Shown: positions 1 to 6,558 of the stretch, piece by piece | Layout: the number at the start of each line of letters is the position of its first letter | How positions within the stretch are numbered: position 1 is the first letter of the stretch | Source of the DNA: Candidatus Eisenbergiella stercorigallinarum | GTDB taxonomy: Bacteria > Bacillota > Clostridia > Lachnospirales > Lachnospiraceae | Assembly (NCBI GenBank): GCA_019120525.1 | Contig: DWUW01000156.1 | Span: 1-11,594 of the forward strand | DNA length: 11,594 nucleotides | Direction: 5' to 3' | Notes under the pieces: model-generated | Database searches by the model: none | What the model saw: only the letters and a program-made list of their open reading frames with translations | What the model was told of the DNA's origin: nothing | Program-made: the position numbers and the translations under genes

Positions 1-1386
1 CCTGCTTTTCTGGAACTGACTCGCTCTATATAGCCATATTTTTTTCAGCACTGACACTCCTCTGTCGATTGTCGTCTTCCCCAAATCAAGCAGTTCCATC
101 AGCCGTGCCTTTGTAATGTTGGGGTTATTCCTTATTTCAGCAAGAATACGCACCTGCGTTTGATTCAAGCCATACTCTCGGTTTTTATTACCCCCTTTAT
201 TGCCCTCTTTATTACCCGCTCTATCGCCCATGACATTAATCCAGTTAAACGGAATCGTGACAACAATCGAATTCTCCCTGAATTCGTAGGCGTTTCTTCC
301 ATAGCGCTGCGTGACAATCGGCACCCCTCGGCCTGTTTTCTCACTGATATGCAATTGCAGGAAAATCTCGGACAGCTTCTTGTTCACCGGAATTGACTCT
401 CCGGCAAAAAAACCTTCCATTGTCTGTCCCGGCGCAAGTGTACCACGGGAAAGAATTTCTATCCTGTCTGAAAAAACTGTAAGCATAGGTTCATTCCCTG
501 ATACCCATAAGTTATGAACAAAAGCATTGATCACAGCTTCACGGAATGCATCATTTTCAAACAGCGGAACTTCTTTTCTTTCTACGACACGATCCGTTTC
601 ATCCGCCTGAATAATATTCAGCACGTCTCCATAACGGAGTACCTCGTCCAGCGAATACAGCAGGCACTGGTTTCCGAATTCCCTCACAGAATACATATTA
701 TCGGCTTTGGTCTTTCCAGAAAAGATTGCTACTCGTATCGGCATATGCGAATTGTCCGAGAGCAGCTGCGCCAACAAATTATACCTTCCATCCTCTGTAT
801 AAAAAGAAAAATTCTTCTTAAAGGTATCAAGATTCAATTTTATGCCTTTTGCCCCGTAGTAGATTAAAAGCTTTTCAAACGTCAGATCCTGATATTCTGA
901 CGGTGTGGTCTCCAACGTCGGCAATCCATGCCGCAGAACATCAAACAAATATGCTTCCTTTTCCGGATACTTTCTCAAATTTTCTTTGCTGGAACCAATA
1001 CGAATATATCGTTCCCTTGCGTAGGAAACAGGAACGGTCTTGGCCGCTGGGATCATAAGCAGCACAACCCTTTTTCCTTCCATCTGCAGCTCCTTAAAAT
1101 CAAAATCAATGTCAGGGCTGCACTTTCTGCGCAGATAATGCTTCAGCGGCTCATGGTTAATATCCTGGTCATAGTCAAATCCTGTTCCGACAATCTCATG
1201 TGTCTTATCATTGATACCCCAGACAAAATATGCATACTTTTTCCCCTCAATCGCAGCGCTGTTAGCCAATGCCGATATATATTCTCCCAGTTCGTCTGCA
1301 GAAAACCAGTTTTCCTTAAATTCAAACCATTCTTTTTCTTTATCGTAAGAACGCAGCTCATTTATAACCTGTTCAGAAGTCATCAT
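1..1386 (-). CDS. AlbA_2 / HATPase-domain transcriptional regulator, partial (3' end off the left edge)
   Basis: The reading frame starts at ATG 1386 (second ATG at 1383), 7 bases after the ribosome site GAGGTGAT, and stays open to the window edge. Residues about 1-135 resemble the Schlafen/AlbA_2 putative DNA-binding domain (KEWFEFKENW near 18-27, ANSAA, YAYFVWGI). Residues about 270-380 resemble the RecG-C-like HATPase_c_4 domain (EAVINAFVHN at 283-292, GRGVPIVTQRYGR at 352-364). A linker with three GNK units (391-401) follows, then a winged-helix start (NQTQVRILAEIRNNPNITKARLMELL is the recognisable stretch, given here only as landmark, split as NQTQVRILAEI and RNNPNITKARL). Family members are usually annotated as ATP-binding or transcriptional regulators, often near mobile elements; exact role unknown. 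Base use is clearly more AT-rich than the neighbours, which suggests transfer. The winged helix appears to lose frame at an A7 run (39-45 on the plus strand). Domain assignment is by recognition, not a search. Confidence 0.85.
   Translation of the reverse strand, partial: MMTSEQVINELRSYDKEKEWFEFKENWFSADELGEYISALANSAAIEGKKYAYFVWGINDKTHEIVGTGFDYDQDINHEPLKHYLRRKCSPDIDFDFKELQMEGKRVVLLMIPAAKTVPVSYARERYIRIGSSKENLRKYPEKEAYLFDVLRHGLPTLETTPSEYQDLTFEKLLIYYGAKGIKLNLDTFKKNFSFYTEDGRYNLLAQLLSDNSHMPIRVAIFSGKTKADNMYSVREFGNQCLLYSLDEVLRYGDVLNIIQADETDRVVERKEVPLFENDAFREAVINAFVHNLWVSGNEPMLTVFSDRIEILSRGTLAPGQTMEGFFAGESIPVNKKLSEIFLQLHISEKTGRGVPIVTQRYGRNAYEFRENSIVVTIPFNWINVMGDRAGNKEGNKGGNKNREYGLNQTQVRILAEIRNNPNITKARLMELLDLGKTTIDRGVSVLKKIWLYRASQFQKSR
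184..219 (-). repeat. Three tandem 12-base repeats encoding GNK units, matching the gene's own operator
   Basis: On the minus strand the coding sequence reads GCGGGTAATAAA, GAGGGCAATAAA, GGGGGTAATAAA in tandem at 219-208, 207-196 and 195-184. They encode AGNK, EGNK and GGNK in the linker between the HATPase and winged-helix domains. The core GGGTAATAAA is identical to the core of the two inner operator repeats upstream of the start codon (1416-1427 and 1444-1455). Both the position in the linker and the match to the promoter are visible directly; any role as an internal binding site or as a repeat that can change copy number is inference. Confidence 0.85.
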
Positions 1387-1403
1387 TTCTATCACCTCAA
1401 AAT

Positions 1404-1467
1404 TTTAATACCCACTTTATTACCCACACGCATTATATCACATGTGGGTAATAAAGTGGGTATTAAA
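1404..1467 (-). promoter_or_regulatory. Promoter with 25-bp palindromic operator made of four 12-base half-sites
   Basis: Bases 1404-1428 and 1443-1467 are perfect inverted repeats of 25 bp around a 14-base centre. Each arm is itself two tandem 12-mers: GTGGGTAATAAA then GTGGGTATTAAA (1444-1455, 1456-1467 on plus; mirror images at 1416-1427 and 1404-1415). The centre carries, on the minus strand, the extended -10 TGATATAAT (TATAAT at 1437-1432), so the arms flank the -10 of the gene starting at 1386. No good -35 is seen. The layout fits autorepression by the winged-helix product. As RNA the right half could also fold into a long hairpin that stops transcription coming from rlmD. Confidence 0.8.
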
Positions 1468-1469
1468 TT

Positions 1470-1613
1470 TCAAATTTCCAGTTTTTTAACAACTACCAGA
1501 TTCTCGTCGTATACCACAATTTTCTAAACGAATCTCCTGGCCAGCGGCTCTGCGTATTCTGTGACCGCTGTTGCCTGCTCTTCGAGGGAAGAAGTGAAAG
1601 CGTCGATGCGCTC
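1470..1613 (-). pseudogene. Relic of the C-terminal end of a large serine recombinase
   Basis: Directly after the rlmD stop codon, in the same frame, the minus strand reads a protein-like stretch: ERIDAFTSSLEEQ, then AVTEYAEPLARRFV, a TAG stop at 1526-1524, then KIVVYDENLVVVKKLEI and a TGA at 1472-1470. This resembles the usual tail of Clostridia serine recombinases (pattern ITEYDxxLVRRLIEKxTVYD followed by xVEFKSGxEI). The TAG sits where a Glu is expected, and the residues corresponding to EFKSG are partly missing. No start codon, recombinase catalytic domain or upstream part is present, so this is a scar. It lies between rlmD and the AT-rich AlbA-type gene, which supports a past element insertion here. 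Family match is from memory of the motif. Confidence 0.55.
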
Positions 1614-3239
1614 TTATCTTCTCCTCTCCAATTTCACACAGACTTCTGTATGGACAGTTCCCGGAAACATATCACACCCTCTCCCCCTCACAATCTCATA
1701 CCCTCTCTCCCTCAGCCACTTCACATCCCTGGCCAGAGTCGCCGAGTCGCAGCTCACATACACGATCCGCTCCGGCTGCATTTTCACCATGGTTTCCAGG
1801 CACCTTTCGTCGCAGCCCTTGCGGGGCGGGTCCACCACGATCACGTCCGCATGGATGCCTTCCTTTTCATACTTTTCAGGAAGCACCTCCTCCGCCTTCC
1901 CCACGAAAAACTCCGCGTTGGTGATGCCGTTGAGGCGGGCATTCTGCTGGGCGTCGCGGACGGCGTCGGGGACGATCTCCACGCCGTACACCTTTCCCGC
2001 CTGTTTCGCCAGAAACAGGGAGATGGTTCCGATGCCGCAGTAAAGGTCCCATACGGTTTCCGTTCCGGTCAAGCCCGCGTAGGCGAGGGCCTGGCTGTAG
2101 AGCTTCTCCGTCTGGACGGGGTTCACCTGGTAGAAGGAAAGGGGGGAGATCCGGAAGGTGACGCCGCCGATGGAGTCCTCGATGAAGCCGGTTCCGCGCA
2201 CCACGCGGAGCTTTTTGCCGAGGATCACGTTGGTGCGCTCCCGGTTGGTGTTGACGGACAGGCTGGTCATGCCGGGAAGCTGCCAGAGGGCGTCGGCAAG
2301 GGTCTCTTCCTCCGGGAAGCGGCTGCCGTTTATCACCAGGCAGACCATGAGCTGGCCGCTCTGAAAGCCCTTGCGGATGAGGACATGGCGCAGCAGGCCC
2401 GTGCCGGTCTGTTCGTCGTAGGCGGTGATGTGAAAGCGCTTCATGTGGGAGAGGATGGTTTCCAGCACCAGGCGGTTTTCGGGAACGCCCAGGGCGCAGT
2501 CCGTGTTGGGGATGATGGTATGGGTGCGGCCCGCGTAAAAGCCCGTAACCACGTTTCCTTCCTTATCCGTGCCGAAGGGAAACTGGGCCTTGTTGCGGTA
2601 ATGCCAGGGATCGTCCATGCCGATGATGGGTTCCATGATCTCCCCCACCCGTTCCGGGGAGAGGCCGCCGATGCGGATCAGGTTGTTTCGGATCTTTTTT
2701 TCCTTAAATTCCAGCTGCTTCTCATAGGAAAGCGCCTGAAGCTGGCAGCCGCCGCACTGGCGGCTGAAGGGGCAGAGGGGCGTAACGCGAAAAGGAGAAG
2801 GTTCGATCACCTTCTCCAGCTTCGCATAGGCGTAGTGCTTCTTCGCCTTCATGACCTTTGCCTGCACAGTATCCCCGATCACGGCGTCCTTAATAAACAG
2901 GGTGAAGCCCCCGGCCCCGGCCACATCCATCCCGGCTGCGTCCGGCCCGGCCGCAGACAATGTATTCACAGGCAATGTATCCGCATCCGTCCCGGCCGCA
3001 GACAATTTTTCCACAGGCAACATGTCTGCGGGCAATGTATCCGCAGGCAATGTATCCGCATCCGTCCCGGCCACAGACAATTTGTCCGCAGACAAAGTAT
3101 TCGCCTGCGCCATTTCCCCCACACAGGGTCCTTTCCCTCCGGGCACGCTCACCCTTCCGATGCCCTCGCCGTCGTTTCCGGTATCCGTGATCGTTACGGT
3201 AAAAATATCATTCTTCTTCACTTCCATACAGAAGCCCAT
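1614..3239 (-). CDS. rlmD: 23S rRNA (uracil-5-)-methyltransferase, RlmD/TrmA family, with TRAM-domain insertion
   Basis: 541 residues; SAM-dependent methylation of a uracil C5 in rRNA. A TRAM RNA-binding domain begins at about 6 (DIFTVTITDTGNDGEGIGRV to 30) and resumes at 111 (GFTLFIKDAVIGDTVQAKV). Iron-sulfur ligands are C156, C162, C165 (CPFSRQCGGC) and C248. The SAM site is DLYCGIGTISLFLA (398-411), then DPPRKGCD (470-477), nucleophile C497 (YVSCDSATLARD) and general base E532 (HTEVCVKL). Family members are usually about 455-470 residues; the excess is a low-complexity pentapeptide insertion at about 31-110 inside the TRAM domain. The first ATG is preferred: AGGAAAGG lies just upstream, while it is too far from the second ATG at 3227. 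In Firmicutes a single RlmCD enzyme may modify two 23S sites, so the exact target is not settled. Confidence 0.93.
   Translation of the reverse strand: MGFCMEVKKNDIFTVTITDTGNDGEGIGRVSVPGGKGPCVGEMAQANTLSADKLSVAGTDADTLPADTLPADMLPVEKLSAAGTDADTLPVNTLSAAGPDAAGMDVAGAGGFTLFIKDAVIGDTVQAKVMKAKKHYAYAKLEKVIEPSPFRVTPLCPFSRQCGGCQLQALSYEKQLEFKEKKIRNNLIRIGGLSPERVGEIMEPIIGMDDPWHYRNKAQFPFGTDKEGNVVTGFYAGRTHTIIPNTDCALGVPENRLVLETILSHMKRFHITAYDEQTGTGLLRHVLIRKGFQSGQLMVCLVINGSRFPEEETLADALWQLPGMTSLSVNTNRERTNVILGKKLRVVRGTGFIEDSIGGVTFRISPLSFYQVNPVQTEKLYSQALAYAGLTGTETVWDLYCGIGTISLFLAKQAGKVYGVEIVPDAVRDAQQNARLNGITNAEFFVGKAEEVLPEKYEKEGIHADVIVVDPPRKGCDERCLETMVKMQPERIVYVSCDSATLARDVKWLRERGYEIVRGRGCDMFPGTVHTEVCVKLERRR
2907..3101 (-). 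repeat. 15-base minisatellite inside rlmD encoding about 13 pentapeptide repeats
   Basis: Residues 47-111 of the RlmD protein read as consecutive pentads such as DTLPA, DTLPA, DMLPV, EKLSA, AGTDA, DTLPV, NTLSA, AGPDA. At the DNA level the plus strand shows 15-base units like CGCAGGCAATGTATC and CGCATCCGTCCCGGC, recurring between about 2945 and 3110, with a larger block containing the AGTDADTLP unit occurring twice. The reading frame is kept throughout. The array sits in a loop of the TRAM beta barrel. Confidence 0.85.
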
Positions 3240-3282
3240 TCCTTTCCTGGCATTGCTTCTTTATTTTCGTTCCTTCCGCTTC

Positions 3283-3311
3283 ATTTAATAAATAAAGATA
3301 AAAAGCTGCAA
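3283..3311 (-). promoter_or_regulatory. Possible weak promoter for rlmD
   Basis: On the minus strand TTGCAG (3311-3306), a 17-base AT-rich spacer and TTAAAT (3288-3283) lie about 44 bases before the rlmD start. Each hexamer deviates from consensus, so this is a weak call. Confidence 0.4.
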
Positions 3312-3323
3312 AAGAACAGCCGC

Positions 3324-3351
3324 AAAAAAATTCCGTTTTCTCCGAAGGAAT
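3324..3351 (-). terminator. Possible intrinsic terminator after yhaM
   Basis: On the minus strand ATTCC (3351-3347) pairs with GGAAT (3334-3330) and runs straight into a T7 tract (3330-3324), starting 10 bases past the yhaM stop codon. The stem is short and AU-rich with a 12-base loop, so efficiency is doubtful. Confidence 0.45.
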
Positions 3352-3360
3352 CCGGGTCTC

Positions 3361-4305
3361 TTAATCCATCCTGGTCAGACGGATGTTGGACTCAAACAGC
3401 CGGTTGTAACCCAGCCAGCCATACCCGGTCGCTCCCTGCAGGGCTTCGGAGAAGGTCTCCAGCTTGGCGTCCGCGTTGTCCGCCAGGTAGAGGGCCGTGG
3501 CCTCGATCAGGGCAGGCTTTTTCGGGGAGCCGTATTCGTATTCGCCGTGGTGGGCCAGGATGCAGTGCTTCAGCTCCGCCGCAAGCACAGGCGGGAAGCC
3601 GGGAATCTGGCGGGCCTTTTCTCCCACCATTTCCGCGCCCATGATGATGTGGCCCAGGAGCTGTCCGTCGTCGGTGTAGTCGTTTTCCGGGAAGCGGGAG
3701 AGCTCCTTCGTTTTTCCGATGTCATGGCAGAGCGCCGCGGCGATCAGCAGATCCCGTTTCAGGATGGGATAGGTCCTGCAGAAATATTCGCACAGCTTCG
3801 CTACGCTCAGGGTGTGCTCCAGAAGGCCGCCCACAAAGCCGTGGTGGATGGTCTTGGCGGCGGAGGACATGCGGAAGGCGCGGATGAATTCCTCGTCCTC
3901 CACGAAGAAGCTTTCCAGCAGTTTTTTCAGAAAGCCGTTTTCCGTGCGGCCGATGAGGCCGAGAAGCTCCTTGTACATGCCGTCGATGCTTTTGCTGCTG
4001 ACGGGGAGGTAGTCGGCGGGGTCGTATTCGCCCTCACGGCAGACGCGGATGCGTTTTACATTGACCTGGAGCGCGCTCTGGAAGCTGATCACGTCGCCGT
4101 ACACCTCTATGTAATCCATGGCGTCAAATTCGGCGATGCCCGCGTTGTTGGGGTCCCAGACCTTGGCGTCGATGGTTCCGGTCTTATCCTGCAGGATCAC
4201 ATTTTCATAGGGTTTTCCGTTCTTGGTCACGGCGGACTGCTTGTGCTTGCACAGATAAATGTCAAACATCCGGTCGCCTTCTTTATAGTCTCTGATATAT
4301 TTCAT
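3361..4305 (-). CDS. yhaM: 3'-5' exoribonuclease YhaM family protein (OB fold + HD domain)
   Basis: 314 residues, the usual YhaM length. Residues about 1-90 form an OB-fold nucleic-acid binding domain (FDIYLCKHK, NVILQDKTGTIDAKVWD, VYGDVISFQSALQVNVKRI). Residues about 155-300 are an HD phosphohydrolase domain with H164 (GGLLEHTLSV), H194-D195 (ALCHDIGKTKEL), H219 (GHIIMGAEM), H252-H253 (ILAHHGEYEYGSP) and D275/D278 (YLADNADAK). The family degrades RNA and single-stranded DNA from the 3' end in the cytoplasm with a metal cofactor. The start has GGAGAAGG three bases upstream. It follows the HtrA-like gene at a 72-base gap filled by a strong GC hairpin and is probably in the same transcript. The yhaM symbol is by family resemblance. 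Confidence 0.92.
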   Translation of the reverse strand: MKYIRDYKEGDRMFDIYLCKHKQSAVTKNGKPYENVILQDKTGTIDAKVWDPNNAGIAEFDAMDYIEVYGDVISFQSALQVNVKRIRVCREGEYDPADYLPVSSKSIDGMYKELLGLIGRTENGFLKKLLESFFVEDEEFIRAFRMSSAAKTIHHGFVGGLLEHTLSVAKLCEYFCRTYPILKRDLLIAAALCHDIGKTKELSRFPENDYTDDGQLLGHIIMGAEMVGEKARQIPGFPPVLAAELKHCILAHHGEYEYGSPKKPALIEATALYLADNADAKLETFSEALQGATGYGWLGYNRLFESNIRLTRMD

Positions 4306-4321
4306 CGTCCTTCTCCATTCC

Positions 4322-4365
4322 GGAAGCGCGGCGGCGGACGGGATCCGGAGCCGCCGCCGCGTTCC
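4322..4365. other. Very stable GC hairpin between the HtrA-like gene and yhaM
   Basis: GGAA + GCGCGGCGGCGG (4322-4337) pairs with CCGCCGCCGCG + TTCC (4351-4365): 15 bp with a single bulged base and a 13-base loop centred on GGATCC. Read in the gene direction it has no T tract and ends 14 bases before the yhaM start codon, so it may act on mRNA processing or translation instead. Only on the opposite strand is it followed by T6 (4372-4377). Confidence 0.7.
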
Positions 4366-4377
4366 TCTGCATTTTTT

Positions 4378-5742
4378 CTATTCCAGTGTGTTCAAAAGCA
4401 CGTCAACGGTCATCTCCTGGTATTCCTCCTGCACCTGGCGCATGACGGTGAGCGTCAGCTCCGTGTCGGGAAGCAGTCCCATGAGGGTGTTCCGGTAGTC
4501 GGCAAAGGATTCCACGGGCACGGTTCCCATCTGCACGATCACGTCCCCGCTCTGGATGCCCGCCACCATGGCGGGGGAATCCATGACGATTCCCGTCACG
4601 TAGGCGCCCGCGGGCACGCCCTGGGTCTCCTGGATCTCCTTAGGCACGTCCGTCCCGAAAATGCCGAGGGAGGCGGAGGGCTGTCCGTTGGAAAGCTTTT
4701 CGATCAGGTTTTTCAACCCGCTGATGCCGTAGGCGGTGATCAGGTTCGGCGTATCCTCCGCGCTGTTTTCCTGGCAGATGATGCCGAGCACCTGGCCGCT
4801 CAGGTTGGTGAGGATGCCGCTGGCGAAGGTGCTTCCGTAGATGTCCGTGGTCAGAAGCTGATAATTGCCGTCCGCCAGATACAGCGTGCCGTCCGATGAG
4901 GTGATCATCCCGTAGGCCACGGAATTGGCTTTCCCCAGAGGGCGGCCCAGCGCCGCCACGGGGGTGGCCAGAAGGCCGCTGTTGCTGGAGCTGGCAAGCC
5001 TTGCGGGAGAAATGGTCTCCTGGGTGGCGTCTGGAATGCTTTCCAGCTCCACGCTGATCACCGCGAGCCCCACGGTGGGGTCGGCCTGCTTCAGCTCTGC
5101 CTGCACCTGCGTGCTGTCGCAGAAGACCACGTTCAGCTCCTCGGACTGATCCACGATCTCCTTTTCCGTCAGAATCAGAAGCTCCCTGCCGTTGTCCGCC
5201 ACGATCAGCCCGGCATTCTGGCCTTCATTTTCATAGGAATTGTTCATCCAGTCCGTATCGGAGGTGATCCCGATCACCGTCACCAGGGATTTGGACACCT
5301 CCTGCACCATTTTATAGAGATTGCTGTAGAGCGTCTGATAATCGGATACCTTCAGCTCCACCCGCTCCACCACGGTGGTCTGGACGGGCGGCGCGCTTTC
5401 CTCCTCGCTCTCCTCTTCCAGCACCATGTCCTCCGGCAGCATTTCCTCGTTTTCCGATTCCTCCTGCAGCTGCACCGGTTCCGGCTCCTCCTCGGGGTAA
5501 AGCCAGTTGCTGAAAACAGGCTCCAGCACCAGAAAGGTGAGGCAGGCGATGAGCCCGAAGATCGCGGCCATGGAGGCGGTGATCATGGTCCGTTTCAGAA
5601 GCTTTCTCTTGTTGACCGGCCGTTCCTTGACCTTTTCCTTGATAAAGCTGATATCCGTTCCGGCGCTGTCCGAGGCCGGCTGCGGCTTCGTCGGCAGCTC
5701 CCGGTTCTGCTTTTCATCGTTTCTTTTTTCCTGATCCGGCAT
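4378..5742 (-). CDS. Membrane-anchored HtrA/DegP-like protein with PDZ domain, catalytic triad lost
   Basis: 454 residues from ATG 5742, chosen because AGAAGGA lies 5 bases upstream and the promoter -10 (5842-5837) overlaps any earlier start. There is a charged cytoplasmic N-terminus, one membrane span at about 53-74 (MITASMAAIFGLIACLTFLV), an acidic Glu-rich stretch at about 84-117, a trypsin-like fold at about 150-350, and a PDZ domain at about 356-454 (DSPAMVAGIQSGDVIVQMG). Where HtrA proteases have His in TNNHV this protein has ILTEKEIV (Glu195). Where they have Asp in TDLAV it has TVGLAV (Gly225). Where they have GNSGG it has TFASG (Ala307). It is therefore most likely a pseudoprotease acting as a binding or scaffold protein outside the membrane. 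Residue equivalences are by eye. Confidence 0.88.
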   Translation of the reverse strand: MPDQEKRNDEKQNRELPTKPQPASDSAGTDISFIKEKVKERPVNKRKLLKRTMITASMAAIFGLIACLTFLVLEPVFSNWLYPEEEPEPVQLQEESENEEMLPEDMVLEEESEEESAPPVQTTVVERVELKVSDYQTLYSNLYKMVQEVSKSLVTVIGITSDTDWMNNSYENEGQNAGLIVADNGRELLILTEKEIVDQSEELNVVFCDSTQVQAELKQADPTVGLAVISVELESIPDATQETISPARLASSSNSGLLATPVAALGRPLGKANSVAYGMITSSDGTLYLADGNYQLLTTDIYGSTFASGILTNLSGQVLGIICQENSAEDTPNLITAYGISGLKNLIEKLSNGQPSASLGIFGTDVPKEIQETQGVPAGAYVTGIVMDSPAMVAGIQSGDVIVQMGTVPVESFADYRNTLMGLLPDTELTLTVMRQVQEEYQEMTVDVLLNTLE

Positions 5743-5836
5743 ATATCCTTCTCCGTATGAAAAAAATCGTTTCCTTCCCGCCGCGCTTCCGCTTCCCGCT
5801 CCGGTCCGATGCAGCGCGGACAAGCACGGCATTCAC

Positions 5837-5865
5837 AGTATATCCGATTGCGGGCCGGTTGTAAA
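5837..5865 (-). promoter_or_regulatory. Sigma-A type promoter for the HtrA-like gene
   Basis: On the minus strand TTTACA (5865-5860), 17 bases, TATACT (5842-5837). Predicted transcription start is near 5830, giving a leader of about 90 bases before the ATG at 5742. It lies just downstream of the terminator at 5886-5923. Confidence 0.8.
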
Positions 5866-5885
5866 GGAGAGCGCCGAAACGGCGG

Positions 5886-5923
5886 AAAAAACAGGGAGCT
5901 GACGTGTTGTGTCCTCTCCCTGT
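5886..5923 (-). terminator. Intrinsic terminator of the hypothetical gene at 6016-6429
   Basis: On the minus strand ACAGGGAG (5923-5916) pairs with CTCCCTGT (5898-5891), 8 bp, and T6 (5891-5886) follows at once. It separates the upstream small gene from the HtrA-like transcription unit. The stretch 5924-6015 shows nothing else. Confidence 0.85.
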
Positions 5924-6015
5924 GTCTGTATCATTTTTTATTTTCACGCTTGTTGGTTATGCGCGCAGATCTTCGTCCGCATACGGCCGTTTCACCGCTT
6001 CGCTGCGGCGATGGT

Positions 6016-6429
6016 CTATGCGTCCGGCCGGATCTCCTTTTTCGCTTTCTTCACGCTTTCCCGGTAATTCTCTCCGGCGTTCTCCCGCAGATAACCCGGG
6101 GCGAGAAGCGCCGCATCGTAAAGCTCCTCCAGCGTGTCCTCCTGCGCCTGTGTGGCCTCCGAGGGGGAAACCACCCTGGTCTGCCATACGGACATGCAGC
6201 CGGTGTATTCCGCCAGCCAGAACAGGGGCTCCATGCTTTTCTCCATATGTCCGTGGAGCACCGCAGGATCCGCTCCCGCAAGCTCCGTCAGCTTCCCGAT
6301 ATGGGAAGGCAGCGGCTCTTCTATGCTGCCGTCCGGCAGGATCACGCATTCGCAGGGATCTTCATCCTCCCTGTGCGCGTTGAGAAATTCCATCACCTTC
6401 ACTTCGGCCGCCTTTCCCTGCACTTCCAA
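6016..6429 (-). CDS. Hypothetical acidic protein, start uncertain
   Basis: About 137 residues; no family recognised. The frame reads like a real cytoplasmic protein, with amphipathic helices (VKVMEFLNAH, AQEDTLEELYDAALLAPG) and a charged end (ESVKKAKKEIRPDA), no signal peptide and no membrane span. Competing frames over the same bases are Arg/Gly-rich shadows. It has its own promoter (6559-6587) and terminator (5886-5923), so it is transcribed alone. The start is not settled: the frame begins at TTG 6429 without a good ribosome site, and ATG 6393 is an alternative. The protein-like sequence continues upstream of 6429 (ETFWQKALLEVQ), which hints that the true start is earlier. Confidence 0.65.
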   Translation of the reverse strand: MEVQGKAAEVKVMEFLNAHREDEDPCECVILPDGSIEEPLPSHIGKLTELAGADPAVLHGHMEKSMEPLFWLAEYTGCMSVWQTRVVSPSEATQAQEDTLEELYDAALLAPGYLRENAGENYRESVKKAKKEIRPDA

Positions 6430-6492
6430 AAGCGCTTTCTGCCAAAACGTCTCCTGTATGCAGCCTTTTTGTGCGAATCATCCGGAGCCTTT

Positions 6493-6523
6493 GCCGTGCG
6501 GAGTACAGCGTACGGTTCACGGC
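6493..6523 (-). other. Leader hairpin upstream of the hypothetical gene
   Basis: GCCGTG (6493-6498) pairs with CACGGC (6518-6523), and inside lies GTAC, 3 bases, GTAC, with symmetric 4-base internal loops. It falls within the untranslated leader predicted from the promoter at 6559-6587. Function unknown. Confidence 0.5.
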
Positions 6524-6558
6524 AGTCCCGGATCTGTCCTAACCTCTGTCACGCCTTT

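Noticed and set aside
1650..3644. 664-codon plus-strand open frame
   Set aside because: Mirror frame of the GC-rich rlmD and part of yhaM; His/Arg-rich, without any recognisable domain.
3547..4899. 450-codon plus-strand open frame
   Set aside because: Antisense shadow of yhaM and the HtrA-like gene, no domain, His/Val/Gly-rich.
5957..6349. Alternative minus-strand frame over the small hypothetical gene
   Set aside because: Arg/Gly-rich shadow composition and no ribosome site; the 6016-6429 frame is the protein-like one.
6511..6518. TACGGTTC in the leader of the hypothetical gene, matching the array half-site
   Set aside because: A single 8-base match is expected by chance in a window this size, and no partner site lies at 29-30 bases.
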